DNA of 33,025 nt from NCBI GenBank assembly GCA_010030205.1, contig RGQD01000014.1, forward strand, positions 1-33,025, in the 5' to 3' direction. The translations under genes were made by a program, and so were the position numbers. Source of the stretch: Betaproteobacteria bacterium (lineage in GTDB: Bacteria > Pseudomonadota > Gammaproteobacteria > Burkholderiales > Burkholderiaceae_C). Numbering within the stretch: position 1 is the first letter of the stretch; the number at the start of each line of letters is the position of its first letter. The notes under the pieces were generated by a model. That model had not been told where the DNA came from. It did no database searches and was given only the letters and a program-made list of their open reading frames with translations. This document shows, one piece after another, positions 1 to 9,004 of this stretch.

Positions 1-25
1 ACTTGAACTTGGAGATCGCGAGCGG

Positions 26-49
26 GGCGAGCCCCGGGCTCAGCTCGCC
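26..49. promoter_or_regulatory. inverted repeat upstream of the acyl-CoA ligase
   Basis: A perfect 7-bp inverted repeat (GGCGAGC at 26-32, GCTCGCC at 43-49, 10-base loop) lies in the leader before the first gene. Two smaller palindromes follow, ATCCCC/GGGGAT near 63-77 and CGTCCG/CGGACG near 78-99. No T-run follows, so it may be the end of an upstream terminator or leader RNA structure. The upstream gene is outside the window, so its role cannot be settled. Confidence 0.3.
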
Positions 50-109
50 AAGCCGGCTCGCCATCCCCTTGGGGGATCGTCCGGCGTACCCGTCGGACGA
101 GGGGCGGAC

Positions 110-1705
110 ATGAATGCCGCACAGACCTGCAACCTGGCGCGCCTGCTCAGCCATACAGCCCGGTTGTGGCCGGACCGCACCGCGCTGATCCAAGGTGAAC
201 AGCGTTGGACTTGGGCCCAGATCGATGCCCGGGTGGACGCGCTCGTGGCCGCGCTGCGCTCGCTAGGGCTCAAGAAGGGCGACCGCATCCTGCTGCAGTC
301 GCGCAACAACCTGGCGATGTTCGAGAGCGGCTGGGCCGCATTCCGGATGGGCTGCGTCTGGGTGCCGACCAACTTCAGACTGGCGCCTAGCGAGGTGGCC
401 TACCTGGCGGCGTCTAGCGGCGCGTCGGTGATGCTGGTCGAGCCGCTGTTCGCGGGCCATGCCGAGGCGGTGCGGGCCGCGTCGCCGGCGCTAGCGCAGG
501 TGGTTTGGATCGGCGACCCGCCGGCAGGCGGGCTGTGTTACGCGGCGCTGGTCCAACAGCACCTGGGCGCCGCGCCGGCCGAGGCCACCGTCAGCCACGA
601 CGACCCGCTGTGGTTCTTCTACACCTCGGGCACCACCGGCAAGCCAAAGGCCGCGGTCCTGACCCATGGCCAGATGGCGTTTGTCGTCACGAATCATCTT
701 GCCGACCTGATCCCCGGCACGACCGAGCAGGACGTCTCGATCGCGCTGGCGCCGCTGTCGCATGGCGCGGGCATCCATGCACTGCTCAATGTCGCGCGCG
801 GCGCGGCCACCGTGCTGCTGCCGAGCGAGAAGATGGACCCGGCGCTGGTCTGGCAACTGGTGGAACGCTATCGCATCAGCAATCTGTTCACGGTGCCAAC
901 CATCGTCAAGATGCTGGTCGAGCACCCAGCAGTCGATCAGCACGACCATTCGTCGCTGCGTTTCATGGTCTATGCCGGCGCACCGATGTACCGCGCCGAC
1001 CAGCGCTTGGCGCTGCAAAAGCTCGGGCTGGTGCTGGTGCAGTACTTCGGTCTGGGCGAGGTGACGGGCTGCATCACCGTGCTGCCGGCACGCATGCACT
1101 CGGCCGATGATGCCGACCCCGCTGCCCACATCGGCGCCTGCGGCTTGCCGCGCACCGGCATGGAGGTGGCGGTGCTTGACGAGCAGATGAATGCGCTGGC
1201 GGTGGGCGAGGTCGGCGAGATCTGCGTGCGCGGGCCGGCGGTGTTCGCCGGCTACCACGACAACCCCGATGCCACTGCCCGCGCGCTGCGTGGCGGCTGG
1301 TTTCATACCGGTGATCTGGGGCGGCTCGACGCACGCGGCCTGCTGTTCATCACCGGGCGCGAGTCTGACATGTACATCTCGGGTGGCTCGAACGTCTACC
1401 CGCGCGAGGCCGAGGAGGTGCTGCTGGGTCACCCTGGCGTGGCCGAGGTGGCGGTGCTGGGCGTGCTTGATCGCCAGTGGGGCGAGATCGGGGTTGCGGT
1501 GGTGGTGCGCCGGATCGGCGCCGAGCCTGTCGTTGCCGAGTCGCTGCTGGCCTACCTCGATGGGCGCTTGGCGCGCTACCGCTGGCCGCGTCAGATCTTC
1601 TTTTGGGACAGCCTGCCAAAATCGGGTTACGGCAAGATCACCAAGAACGAGGTGCGTGCGCTGTTGTTCGAACGCGGAGACGTTCAACGCGTTACGGCCG
1701 ATTGA
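110..1705 (+). CDS. acyl-CoA synthetase / AMP-dependent ligase (class I adenylate-forming)
   Basis: Predicted to activate a carboxylic acid to its acyl-AMP and then its CoA thioester in the cytoplasm. The 531-residue protein has the usual length and order of the ANL superfamily. The phosphate-binding loop is YTSGTTGKPK at residues 171-180, an acid-activating core follows (YFGLGEVTG), then the hinge region FHTGDLGRLD and ITGRESDMYISGGSNVYPRE, and near the C-terminus the catalytic lysine motif LPKSGYGKITK. The start at 110 is supported by a GAGGGG ribosome-binding site at 99-104. A TRAP transporter follows in the same direction after about 60 bp, which suggests that the ligase activates the imported acid. 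The motifs do not distinguish medium- or long-chain fatty acids from aromatic acids, so no symbol is given. Confidence 0.9.
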   Translation: MNAAQTCNLARLLSHTARLWPDRTALIQGEQRWTWAQIDARVDALVAALRSLGLKKGDRILLQSRNNLAMFESGWAAFRMGCVWVPTNFRLAPSEVAYLAASSGASVMLVEPLFAGHAEAVRAASPALAQVVWIGDPPAGGLCYAALVQQHLGAAPAEATVSHDDPLWFFYTSGTTGKPKAAVLTHGQMAFVVTNHLADLIPGTTEQDVSIALAPLSHGAGIHALLNVARGAATVLLPSEKMDPALVWQLVERYRISNLFTVPTIVKMLVEHPAVDQHDHSSLRFMVYAGAPMYRADQRLALQKLGLVLVQYFGLGEVTGCITVLPARMHSADDADPAAHIGACGLPRTGMEVAVLDEQMNALAVGEVGEICVRGPAVFAGYHDNPDATARALRGGWFHTGDLGRLDARGLLFITGRESDMYISGGSNVYPREAEEVLLGHPGVAEVAVLGVLDRQWGEIGVAVVVRRIGAEPVVAESLLAYLDGRLARYRWPRQIFFWDSLPKSGYGKITKNEVRALLFERGDVQRVTAD

Positions 1706-1767
1706 TGTTTTTCGCTGCCATGACTGTCCTCACTTCACCACAGCAAGACCCTCTCAGGAGACCCACC

Positions 1768-2781
1768 ATGTCGATCAACCGCCGCCACCTCATCGCCAGC
1801 GCAGGCGCCATCGCGCTGCCTGTGCTGTCCATCCGCAGCGTCCAGGCTGCTGCCGAATTCAGCTTCAAGTACGGCAACAACCTGCCGCTGTCGCACCCGA
1901 TGAACAGCCGCGCCGCCGAGATGGCCGCAGCGATCAACGCCGAGTCCAAGGGCCGGATCGACTTCCAGGTCTTTCCGAACAACCAGCTCGGCAATGACAC
2001 CGACATGCTGTCGCAGGTGCGCTCGGGCGCGCTCGACTTCTTCACGCTGTCGCCACTGATCCTTGGCACCTTGGTGCCGGCGGCGCAGGTCAGCGGCGTG
2101 GGCTTCGCGTTCAAGGACTACGGCCAGGTCTGGCCGGCGATGGACGGTGACCTGGGGGCCCATGTTCGCAAACAGATCGCAGCGTCCAGCAGCTTGTTCG
2201 CTTTCGAGAAGATCTGGGACAACGGCTACCGTCAGATCACGACCGGCACCAAGCCGATCGCCACGCCCGACGACCTGAAGGGCTTGAAGATCCGCATTCC
2301 ACCGAGCCCGTTCTGGGTCTCGATGTTCAAAGCCTTCGAGTCCTCGCCGCAGACGATCAACTTTGCGGAGGTCTATTCCGCGCTGCAGACCAAGGTCGCC
2401 GATGCGCAAGAGAACCCACTGGCCATCATTGCCACCGCGAAGCTCAACGAGGTGCAGAAGTTTTGCTCGATCACCAACCACATGTGGGACGGCTTTTGGT
2501 TTCTCGGCAACAAGAAATCCTTCGACCGCTTGCCGCAAGACCTGAAGGACATCGTCACACGCAACGTCAATGCTGCCGGCCTGAAGCAGCGCGACGACGT
2601 GAAGAAGCTCAACGACAGTCTGCAGGCCGACCTCAAGGCCAAGGGCATGGTGTTCAACAACACCGAGGCCGAGTTGTTCCGCAACAAACTGCGGTCGGCG
2701 GGCTTCTACACCGAATGGCACAAGAAGTTCGGTGAAGAGGCCTGGGGTCTGCTCGAGAAGTACACCGGCAAGCTGGTGTGA
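1768..2781 (+). CDS. TRAP transporter periplasmic substrate-binding protein (DctP family)
   Basis: Extracytoplasmic receptor that captures an organic anion and delivers it to the TRAP permease encoded next. The 337-residue protein begins MSINRRHLIASAGAIALP, a twin-arginine-like signal peptide ending near VQAAAEF. The mature part has the DctP pattern: LPLSHPMN near the N-terminus, FPNNQLGND, then DDLKGLKIRIPPSP containing the conserved arginine that normally pairs with the substrate carboxylate, and NFAEVYSALQTKVADAQENP. The start at 1768 is chosen because AGGAG at 1756-1760 is well spaced and the signal peptide begins there; the frame is open further upstream, but that part does not look like a DctP protein. 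The stop overlaps the GTG start of the permease by four bases, indicating translational coupling. The ligand is unknown; the neighbouring CoA ligase suggests an organic acid. Confidence 0.93.
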   Translation: MSINRRHLIASAGAIALPVLSIRSVQAAAEFSFKYGNNLPLSHPMNSRAAEMAAAINAESKGRIDFQVFPNNQLGNDTDMLSQVRSGALDFFTLSPLILGTLVPAAQVSGVGFAFKDYGQVWPAMDGDLGAHVRKQIAASSSLFAFEKIWDNGYRQITTGTKPIATPDDLKGLKIRIPPSPFWVSMFKAFESSPQTINFAEVYSALQTKVADAQENPLAIIATAKLNEVQKFCSITNHMWDGFWFLGNKKSFDRLPQDLKDIVTRNVNAAGLKQRDDVKKLNDSLQADLKAKGMVFNNTEAELFRNKLRSAGFYTEWHKKFGEEAWGLLEKYTGKLV

Positions 2782-4610
2782 GCGGCGGCCATCTGACGAT
2801 GGCGGCGCAACCGGCTGTGGGCTGGCCAGCAAGACTGGACCGTTGGCTGGGCTGGGCGGTCGAATGGCCGGCCGCTTTGCTGGTGTTGGCCGACATCGCG
2901 GTATTGTTCGCAGGCGTGGTCTCGCGCTATGTCTTTCACAGCCCCTTGCTGTGGTCAGACGAGCTCGCGGCTATCTTGTTCTTGTGGCTGGCAATGCTGG
3001 GCGCTGTGGTGGCCTTGCGGCGCGGCGAGCACATGCGCATGACGGCGCTGGTCAGCAAGGCGTCAGCTGCGTCCCGTGCGCTGCTGGAGGCGCTGGCCAC
3101 GGTGGCTTGCGGCGCTTTTCTGGCGATGGTGGCCTGGCCAGCCTGGGTCGAGTTGTCCAACCTGTGGCGAGCTGCGGCACTGCCGGTTGGCCTGGGGCTG
3201 ATGGGCATGTTCACCTTGCTGCGGCTGTGGCGTCAGCTCGGCAGCTCGGGGGTCAAGCCCGTGTTGCAGGCATTGGCCTTGATCGCTGCGGTCATCGCCT
3301 TGTTTTGGCTCGCCGCGCCCTTGTTCGCCGGTCTGGGCCGGATCAATCTGCTGATCTTCTTCGTCGGCGTGGCGGGCAGCTGCGTGTTCGCCGGCATCCC
3401 GATCGGCTTTGGCTTCGGTCTGGCGACTTTCGGTTACTTGGCCTTGGGCACGAGCACACCGTTGCCGGTGATCGTCGGCCGGATGGACGAAGGCATGTCG
3501 CACCTGATCCTGTTGGCGGTGCCGTTGTTTGTTTTCCTTGGCCTGCTGATCGAGATGACCGGTATGGCGCGCGCGATGATCGCGTTCCTCGCTGCGCTGC
3601 TAGGCCATGTCAAGGGCGGCTTGTCGTATGTGCTGATCGGCGCGATGTACCTGGTCTCTGGTATTTCGGGGTCGAAAGCGGCCGACATGGCGGCGATCGC
3701 GCCGGCGCTGTTCCCCGAAATGAAGGCGCGTGGCGCCAAGCCCGGCGACTTGGTCGCGCTGCTGGCGGCCACCGGCGCGCAGACCGAGACCGTGCCGCCC
3801 AGCTTGGTGCTGATCACGATCGGCTCGGTCACCGGCATCTCGATCGCCGCACTGTTCACGGGTGGCCTGCTGCCCGCGCTGGTGCTGGGCGCGATGCTGT
3901 GTGCAGTGGTGTGGTGGCGTTACCGCGACGAAGATCTGAGCCAAGTCCGGCGAGTTCCCAAGATGCAGGTGGCCAAGCTTTTCGTGATCGCATTTCCCGC
4001 GCTGGCCCTGCCCTTCGTGATCCGCGCTGCGGTGGTGCAGGGCGTGGCCACCGCCACCGAGGTGTCGACCATCGGCATCGCCTACTCGGTGCTGGCCGGG
4101 CTGCTGATCTACCGCGAGTTTGACTGGCGGCGGCTGGCCCCCATGCTGGTCGACACGGCGTCGCTGTCGGGTGCGATCCTGCTGATCATCGGCACCGCCA
4201 CCGCGATGGCCTGGGGACTGACGCAATCGGGTTTTTCGCGACTGCTGGCGCAGTCCATGGCCGCGCTGCCCGGCGGTGCGCCGATGTTCCTGGCGGTGTC
4301 TATCCTTGCGTTCACGGTGCTGGGTTCGGTGCTCGAGGGCATCCCGGCGATCGTGTTGTTTGGCCCGCTGCTCTTTCCGATCGCCCGCGCGCTGGGCATC
4401 CACGATGTGCACTATGCGATGGTGGTGATCCTGGCCATGGGCTTGGGTCTGTTCGCGCCGCCGCTGGGCGTGGGTTATTACGCGGCTTGTGCGATCGGTC
4501 GGGTCAACCCGGACGAAGGCATTGGCCCGATCGTTGGCTACATGGCCGCGTTGTTGATCGGCACCGTGATCGTCGCCTTCGTGCCCTGGATCTCGATCGG
4601 GTTCCTGTGA
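2778..4610 (+). CDS. TRAP transporter fused permease (DctQ-DctM)
   Basis: Membrane part of the TRAP importer, which drives solute uptake with a sodium or proton gradient. At 610 residues it joins the small subunit and the large subunit, which are often separate genes. The N-terminal part (about residues 8-165) has four hydrophobic segments and the DctQ signature VVSRYVFHSPLLWSDELA. The remainder is DctM-like, with many membrane segments and motifs such as VSGISGSKAADMAAIAPALF, PPSLVLITIGSVT and FAPPLGVGYYAAC. The GTG start at 2778 overlaps the dctP stop (GTGA); an ATG at 2799 is the alternative and would shorten the protein by seven residues. The gene ends about 15 bp from the convergent PPC-domain gene. 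Confidence 0.92.
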   Translation: MSGGHLTMAAQPAVGWPARLDRWLGWAVEWPAALLVLADIAVLFAGVVSRYVFHSPLLWSDELAAILFLWLAMLGAVVALRRGEHMRMTALVSKASAASRALLEALATVACGAFLAMVAWPAWVELSNLWRAAALPVGLGLMGMFTLLRLWRQLGSSGVKPVLQALALIAAVIALFWLAAPLFAGLGRINLLIFFVGVAGSCVFAGIPIGFGFGLATFGYLALGTSTPLPVIVGRMDEGMSHLILLAVPLFVFLGLLIEMTGMARAMIAFLAALLGHVKGGLSYVLIGAMYLVSGISGSKAADMAAIAPALFPEMKARGAKPGDLVALLAATGAQTETVPPSLVLITIGSVTGISIAALFTGGLLPALVLGAMLCAVVWWRYRDEDLSQVRRVPKMQVAKLFVIAFPALALPFVIRAAVVQGVATATEVSTIGIAYSVLAGLLIYREFDWRRLAPMLVDTASLSGAILLIIGTATAMAWGLTQSGFSRLLAQSMAALPGGAPMFLAVSILAFTVLGSVLEGIPAIVLFGPLLFPIARALGIHDVHYAMVVILAMGLGLFAPPLGVGYYAACAIGRVNPDEGIGPIVGYMAALLIGTVIVAFVPWISIGFL

Positions 4611-4624
4611 TGTGACGCGCCGGT

Positions 4625-5533
4625 TCAGGTCGGCTCGAGCACCAGTTCGAAGGTCACCAGCACTGGATTCGCGCCCCGCATCAGCCGGCCGCTGGCCTGG
4701 CCACCGAGATGGTCGACCATGCTGACGTCGATCTCGGCGAGCGGCTGGCCGTCGGGTCCGGGGTGCACGCGGCCATGACGCACCAGGGTTTCGGTGACGA
4801 AGGCTTCGACCCGGCGACCATCGTCAAACCAAGCGCCCACCGTGCTGCCGACACCGCCCCGAACGCTGGCGTGCTGGATGCCGTGCTCACGGCAGATCGA
4901 TTCGAGCGCATTGCAGACATCTTGGTTCGGTGCGATTCGGATTGCCAGCGCCGGGCGTGCCGTCGGTCCGGGCGTCGGTCCGGGCGTTGGTCCGGGCGTT
5001 GACTCGGGAGTTTGTGCGGGCATTTTCTCGGGCCAGGCCACTGGCTTGAACAGCGAAAAGTGCGTTTCCTCGTCGGGCACGACCTCGAAGCCTGCGCCTG
5101 TCAAAACCCAAGCTTGGGCCTGCAGGCTTGTTGTCAGCATGCACTCGTCAGGCAGCAGATGGCCGCAATGCTTTACGCCCTCGGCGTCGGCCCAGACGGC
5201 GTGGCAGTGCAGCCAGGCCTGGCCATCGCGCAGTCCGTAGGTGACGGTCGCGAATTCGAGCTGCACAGCGGCCTGGGCATCGAATTGATCGCTGAAATAC
5301 ACCGCGTGCGCCGGGCTCTTCGAAAGTGCCGGCATCACATGGGCGAACGGGAACAGTTCGCCGCCAGACAGCGTCAGCACGGCGCTGGTCGCGCCGCTGG
5401 GTGCGAGCGCTTCGGTCAGCGCCGCGACCAACGAGCGACCCGGCTGCAGCTGCAGCTGGCAGGACTGCACGCTGGCGTTCACCGCGGTGTTGCGCTGGGC
5501 CGCAGCCGTGCCTGGGTGTTGAATGTGTCGCAT
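4625..5533 (-). CDS. tandem PPC (DUF296) domain protein
   Basis: A 302-residue protein with two copies of the PCC/PPC (DUF296) fold, a small trimeric domain found alone in bacteria and fused to AT-hooks in plants. The bacterial function is not established. Copy 1 (about residues 25-165) has LTLSGGELFPFAHVMPA, LHCHAVWADAEG and GHLLPDECMLTTS. Copy 2 (about 195-300) has HGIQHASVRGGVGSTVG, ETLVRHGRVHP and VDHLGGQASGRLMRG. A linker of TPGP repeats encoded by 12-bp tandem repeats joins them. The start ATG is 11 bp downstream of the ppsR stop, so the two genes probably form an operon. No strong ribosome-binding site is seen. No signal peptide or membrane segment is apparent. Confidence 0.75.
   Translation of the reverse strand: MRHIQHPGTAAAQRNTAVNASVQSCQLQLQPGRSLVAALTEALAPSGATSAVLTLSGGELFPFAHVMPALSKSPAHAVYFSDQFDAQAAVQLEFATVTYGLRDGQAWLHCHAVWADAEGVKHCGHLLPDECMLTTSLQAQAWVLTGAGFEVVPDEETHFSLFKPVAWPEKMPAQTPESTPGPTPGPTPGPTARPALAIRIAPNQDVCNALESICREHGIQHASVRGGVGSTVGAWFDDGRRVEAFVTETLVRHGRVHPGPDGQPLAEIDVSMVDHLGGQASGRLMRGANPVLVTFELVLEPT
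4962..5009. repeat. 12-bp tandem repeat, four units, inside the PPC-domain gene
   Basis: Four consecutive 12-base units are present: two identical copies of GTCGGTCCGGGC, one GTTGGTCCGGGC, and a diverged GTTGACTCGGGA. On the coding (minus) strand they encode the TPGP-type linker between the two PPC domains. Because the unit is a multiple of three, copy-number changes would lengthen or shorten the linker without breaking the frame. Confidence 0.85.
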
Positions 5534-5544
5534 GGATTGATCCG

Positions 5545-6369
5545 TCAGTAGATCAGCCGGTCCGGCCGGATGTCGCGCAGGATGGTGGTGGCGATCTCTT
5601 CGATCGACTTGTGGGTCGAACTGAGCCAGGCCACGCCGCTACGCCGCATCATCGACTCGGCTTCGTGCACCTCGTAGCGGCAGTTCTCGAGAGCGGCGTA
5701 TTGGCTGCCAGGCCGGCGTTCGTTGCGGATCTGGGACAGCCGGCCTGGGTCTATCGTCAGACCGAAGCACTTGCTGATGTGCGGCGCCAGCGGCGTCGGC
5801 AATCTGTGGCGCTCGAAGTCCTCTGGGATCAACGGGTAGTTGGCGGCCTTGATGCCGTGCTGCATCGCCAGGTAGAGCGAGGTTGGCGTCTTGCCACTGC
5901 GGCTCACGCCCAGCAGGATCACGTCAGCGCTGGCCAGATTGCGGGCTGATTGACCGTCGTCATGCGCGAGCGAAAAATTGATCGCCTCGATTCGGTCGTT
6001 GTACTCGGTGCTTTTGGCGGCATCCGAGAAACGCCCGACGCGGTGGTTGCTCTTGACCGCGAATTCAAGCTCCAAGGGTTCGACAAAGGCCTTGAACATG
6101 TCGAGCACCAAGCCTCGGCAGCTGGGGTCGGTGAGAATTTGCCGCACCTCGTCGTTGACCAGGGTGATGAAGACGATGGGTTTTCGTGCCTCGGCGTCGG
6201 CTACCTGGTTGATCTCGCCGACGACCGCCAGCGCCTTGTCGACGGTGTCGATGAAGGGCCTGCGCACATGGCGCGGTTTGGCTGAAAACTGAGCCAGGAT
6301 CGAGTTGCCGAAGGTCTCGGCGGTGATCCCGGTGCCGTCTGAGACAAAGAACACGCTGCGATTGGGCAT
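5545..6369 (-). CDS. ppsR: PEP synthase regulatory protein (bifunctional kinase/pyrophosphorylase, DUF299)
   Basis: Controls PEP synthase by ADP-dependent phosphorylation of a threonine next to the catalytic histidine of PpsA and by Pi-dependent reversal; this is family knowledge. The protein is 274 residues from MPNRSVFFVSDGTGITAE, matching the family length of about 270. The nucleotide-binding loop GVSRSGKT is at residues 154-161. Other family blocks are FIDTVDKA, GLVLDMFKAFVEPLE and GSQYAALENCRYEVHEAE. The frame is open further upstream, but the start at 6369 fits the family N-terminus. It is divergent from ppsA, its target, with a 226-bp gap, the usual betaproteobacterial arrangement. The PPC-domain gene follows 11 bp downstream. 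Confidence 0.95.
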   Translation of the reverse strand: MPNRSVFFVSDGTGITAETFGNSILAQFSAKPRHVRRPFIDTVDKALAVVGEINQVADAEARKPIVFITLVNDEVRQILTDPSCRGLVLDMFKAFVEPLELEFAVKSNHRVGRFSDAAKSTEYNDRIEAINFSLAHDDGQSARNLASADVILLGVSRSGKTPTSLYLAMQHGIKAANYPLIPEDFERHRLPTPLAPHISKCFGLTIDPGRLSQIRNERRPGSQYAALENCRYEVHEAESMMRRSGVAWLSSTHKSIEEIATTILRDIRPDRLIY

Positions 6370-6493
6370 GTGGGGCCGCCGCTGGTCGGCGTTCGATCGA
6401 AGTCCGGTGATGATAGGGGTTGTGGTCCTTAGAATCATGGCTTGAGCAACCGATGAAGCCCGTCCCAGCCCCCGCCCCAATGGCCCGCGTTTG

Positions 6494-6505
6494 TCGAAGC
6501 TTCGA
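6494..6505. promoter_or_regulatory. 12-bp perfect palindrome in the ppsR/ppsA intergenic region
   Basis: TCGAAGCTTCGA is a perfect palindrome lying about 90 bp before the ppsA start and 125 bp before ppsR. The spacing would suit a shared operator, but there is no second copy and no convincing promoter hexamer pair next to it. It may be chance. Confidence 0.2.
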
Positions 6506-6595
6506 ATCGGCATGCGTGGAGGCGTCTTGGCGCGGCAGTGCAGGGGCCGCCGCCTGCCGGACAGCACCGATTTCCCACCATCCCGGAGCTTTCCC

Positions 6596-8992
6596 ATGTC
6601 ACCCACCCCATTGGCGGCCGCCTTGGTCTTGCCGTTTGAACAACTGAGAATGACCGATGTCGAGGTTGTTGGCGGCAAGAACGCCAGCCTCGGCGAAATG
6701 ATCAGCCAGCTCTCGACCAGCGGCGTTCGCGTGCCGGGCGGCTTTGCCACCACCGCGCAGGCCTTCCGCGAGTTCCTGGCCTACGGCGGCCTGACCGACA
6801 AGATCAACGCCCGCCTGCTGGCGCTAGACACCGACGATGTCAACGCGCTGGCCGCCGCCGGCGCCGAAATCCGCAACTGGGTCATCGCTGCGCCGTTCCC
6901 GCCTGCATTCGACGACGCGGTGCGGACCGCGTTCGCCGCGCTGACGGTCGAGCATCCTGGCGCGAGCTTTGCGGTGCGTTCGTCGGCCACTGCCGAGGAC
7001 TTGCCTGATGCGTCTTTTGCCGGCCAGCAAGAGACCTTCCTGAACGTGCATGGCATCAGCGATGTGCTGCACAAGATGAAGGAGGTCTTCGCCTCGCTCT
7101 ACAACGACCGCGCGATCAGCTACCGGGTGCACAAAGGCTTTGCCCATGCCGATGTGGCCTTGTCGGCCGGGGTTCAGCGCATGGTGCGCTCAGACCTGGG
7201 CGCGGCCGGGGTGATCTTCACGATCGACACCGAATCAGGCTTCGAGGACGTGGTTTTCATCACCGCCAGTTACGGCCTGGGCGAGACGGTGGTGCAAGGC
7301 GCCGTCAATCCTGACGAGTTCTATGTCCACAAGCCAGCACTGAAGGCCGGCAAGTTGCCCATCATCCGACGCAACCTGGGCTCCAAGCTGATCCGCATGG
7401 AGTTCAGCTCGACCGAGGAGCGCCAGGCGACTGGCCGCCTGGTGCGCACTGTCGATACCCCGCCCGAGTTGCGCAACCGTTACGCGCTCAGCGACGCCGA
7501 CGTGATCGAACTGGCCCGCTATGCGCTGATCATCGAGCAGCATTACGGCCGGCCTATGGACATCGAGTGGGGCAAGGACGGTGAGGACGGCAAGCTCTAC
7601 ATCCTGCAAGCCAGGCCCGAGACCGTGAAGAGCCAGGCCAGCGGTCAGGTCGAGCACCGCTACAAGCTCAAGGGTCACAGCACCGTGCTGGCCGAGGGCA
7701 GGGCGATCGGCCAGAGGATAGGCACCGGGCCAGTGCGTCTGGTGACCAGTCTGTCAGAGATGGACAAGGTCCAGCCCGGCGACGTGCTGGTCACCGACAT
7801 GACCGACCCGAACTGGGAGCCGGTGATGAAGCGCGCCAGCGCGATCGTCACCAACCGCGGCGGCCGCACCTGCCATGCCGCGATCATCGCCCGCGAGCTG
7901 GGCATCCCGGCGGTGGTCGGTTGTGGTGACGCGACCGAAACGCTGGCCGACGGCGCGCTCGTCACCGTGGTGTGCAGCGAGGGCGACACCGGCTTCATCT
8001 ACGACGGCCTGCTCGAGACCGAGGTCACCGAGGTCAAGCGCGGCGAACTGCCGTACTGTCCGATCAAGATCATGATGAACGTCGGCAACCCGGCGCTGGC
8101 CTTCGACTTCGCACAGATCCCGAACTCCGGCGTCGGCCTGGCGCGGCTGGAATTCATCATCAACACCAACATCGGGGTGCACCCGAAGGCGATACTCGAC
8201 TACCCCAACATCGACTCCGACCTGAAGAAAGCGGTCGAATCGGTGGCGCGCGGGCATGCCTCGCCGCGAGCGTTTTACGTCGACAAGCTGGTCGAGGGCA
8301 TCGCCACGATCGCCGCGGCGTTCTGGCCCAAGACGGTGATCGTTCGCTTGTCTGACTTCAAGTCCAACGAGTACAAGAAGCTGATCGGTGGTTCGCGCTA
8401 TGAGCCCGACGAAGAAAATCCGATGTTGGGCTTTCGTGGCGCTTCGCGCTACATCAGCGGCGAGTTCGCCGATGCCTTCGCGATGGAATGCGAGGCCCTG
8501 AAGCGTGTGCGCAACGACATGGGGCTGAGCAATGTCGAGATCATGGTGCCTTTCGTTCGTACGGTGCGACAGGCCGAGCAAGTCGTCAAGCTGCTGGCTG
8601 ACCGTGGCCTGGCGCGCGGCCAGAACGGTCTGCGCGTGATCATGATGTGCGAGGTGCCGAGCAACGCGATCCTGGCCGACCAGTTTCTTGCGCATTTCGA
8701 CGGCATGTCGATAGGCTCAAACGACCTGACGCAGTTGACGCTGGGCTTGGACCGCGATTCAGGGCTGGCGCAGCTGGCACAGGATTTCGATGAGCGCGAT
8801 CCAGCCGTCAAGGCATTGATCAGTCGGGCCATCGCCGCCTGCCGCGCCACCGGCAAGTACATCGGCATCTGCGGCCAGGGCCCGAGCGACCATCCTGACT
8901 TTGCCGACTGGCTGGCCGCTGAAGGCATAGGCTCAATCTCGCTGAATCCCGATTCGGTGGTCGAGACCTGGATGCGGTTGGCCTCGCGCTAG
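6596..8992 (+). CDS. ppsA: phosphoenolpyruvate synthase (pyruvate, water dikinase)
   Basis: Converts pyruvate, ATP and water to phosphoenolpyruvate, AMP and phosphate, the entry to gluconeogenesis from C3 compounds. From [19 protein letters not shown] the protein is 798 residues, close to the 792 of E. coli PpsA. Domains in order: ATP-grasp nucleotide-binding domain with [20 protein letters not shown]; the swivelling domain with the phosphorylated histidine H427 in [14 protein letters not shown]; and the PEP/pyruvate barrel with [29 protein letters not shown] and the catalytic cysteine in [17 protein letters not shown]. The frame stays open 105 bases upstream, but the family N-terminus begins at 6596, preceded by CGGAG. 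All key residues are present. The symporter gene follows after 12 bp and may be cotranscribed. Confidence 0.97.
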   Translation: MSPTPLAAALVLPFEQLRMTDVEVVGGKNASLGEMISQLSTSGVRVPGGFATTAQAFREFLAYGGLTDKINARLLALDTDDVNALAAAGAEIRNWVIAAPFPPAFDDAVRTAFAALTVEHPGASFAVRSSATAEDLPDASFAGQQETFLNVHGISDVLHKMKEVFASLYNDRAISYRVHKGFAHADVALSAGVQRMVRSDLGAAGVIFTIDTESGFEDVVFITASYGLGETVVQGAVNPDEFYVHKPALKAGKLPIIRRNLGSKLIRMEFSSTEERQATGRLVRTVDTPPELRNRYALSDADVIELARYALIIEQHYGRPMDIEWGKDGEDGKLYILQARPETVKSQASGQVEHRYKLKGHSTVLAEGRAIGQRIGTGPVRLVTSLSEMDKVQPGDVLVTDMTDPNWEPVMKRASAIVTNRGGRTCHAAIIARELGIPAVVGCGDATETLADGALVTVVCSEGDTGFIYDGLLETEVTEVKRGELPYCPIKIMMNVGNPALAFDFAQIPNSGVGLARLEFIINTNIGVHPKAILDYPNIDSDLKKAVESVARGHASPRAFYVDKLVEGIATIAAAFWPKTVIVRLSDFKSNEYKKLIGGSRYEPDEENPMLGFRGASRYISGEFADAFAMECEALKRVRNDMGLSNVEIMVPFVRTVRQAEQVVKLLADRGLARGQNGLRVIMMCEVPSNAILADQFLAHFDGMSIGSNDLTQLTLGLDRDSGLAQLAQDFDERDPAVKALISRAIAACRATGKYIGICGQGPSDHPDFADWLAAEGIGSISLNPDSVVETWMRLASR

Positions 8993-9004
8993 CCGCGAGC
9001 GGCC

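Noticed and set aside
491-1687. 398-residue minus-strand frame opposite the acyl-CoA ligase
   Set aside because: Composition rich in H, Q, R and A with no motif; the plus strand encodes a complete ANL enzyme.
6494-6505. TCGAAGCTTCGA as a proven ppsR/ppsA operator
   Set aside because: A single palindrome without partner sites or promoter context; kept only as a low-confidence site.
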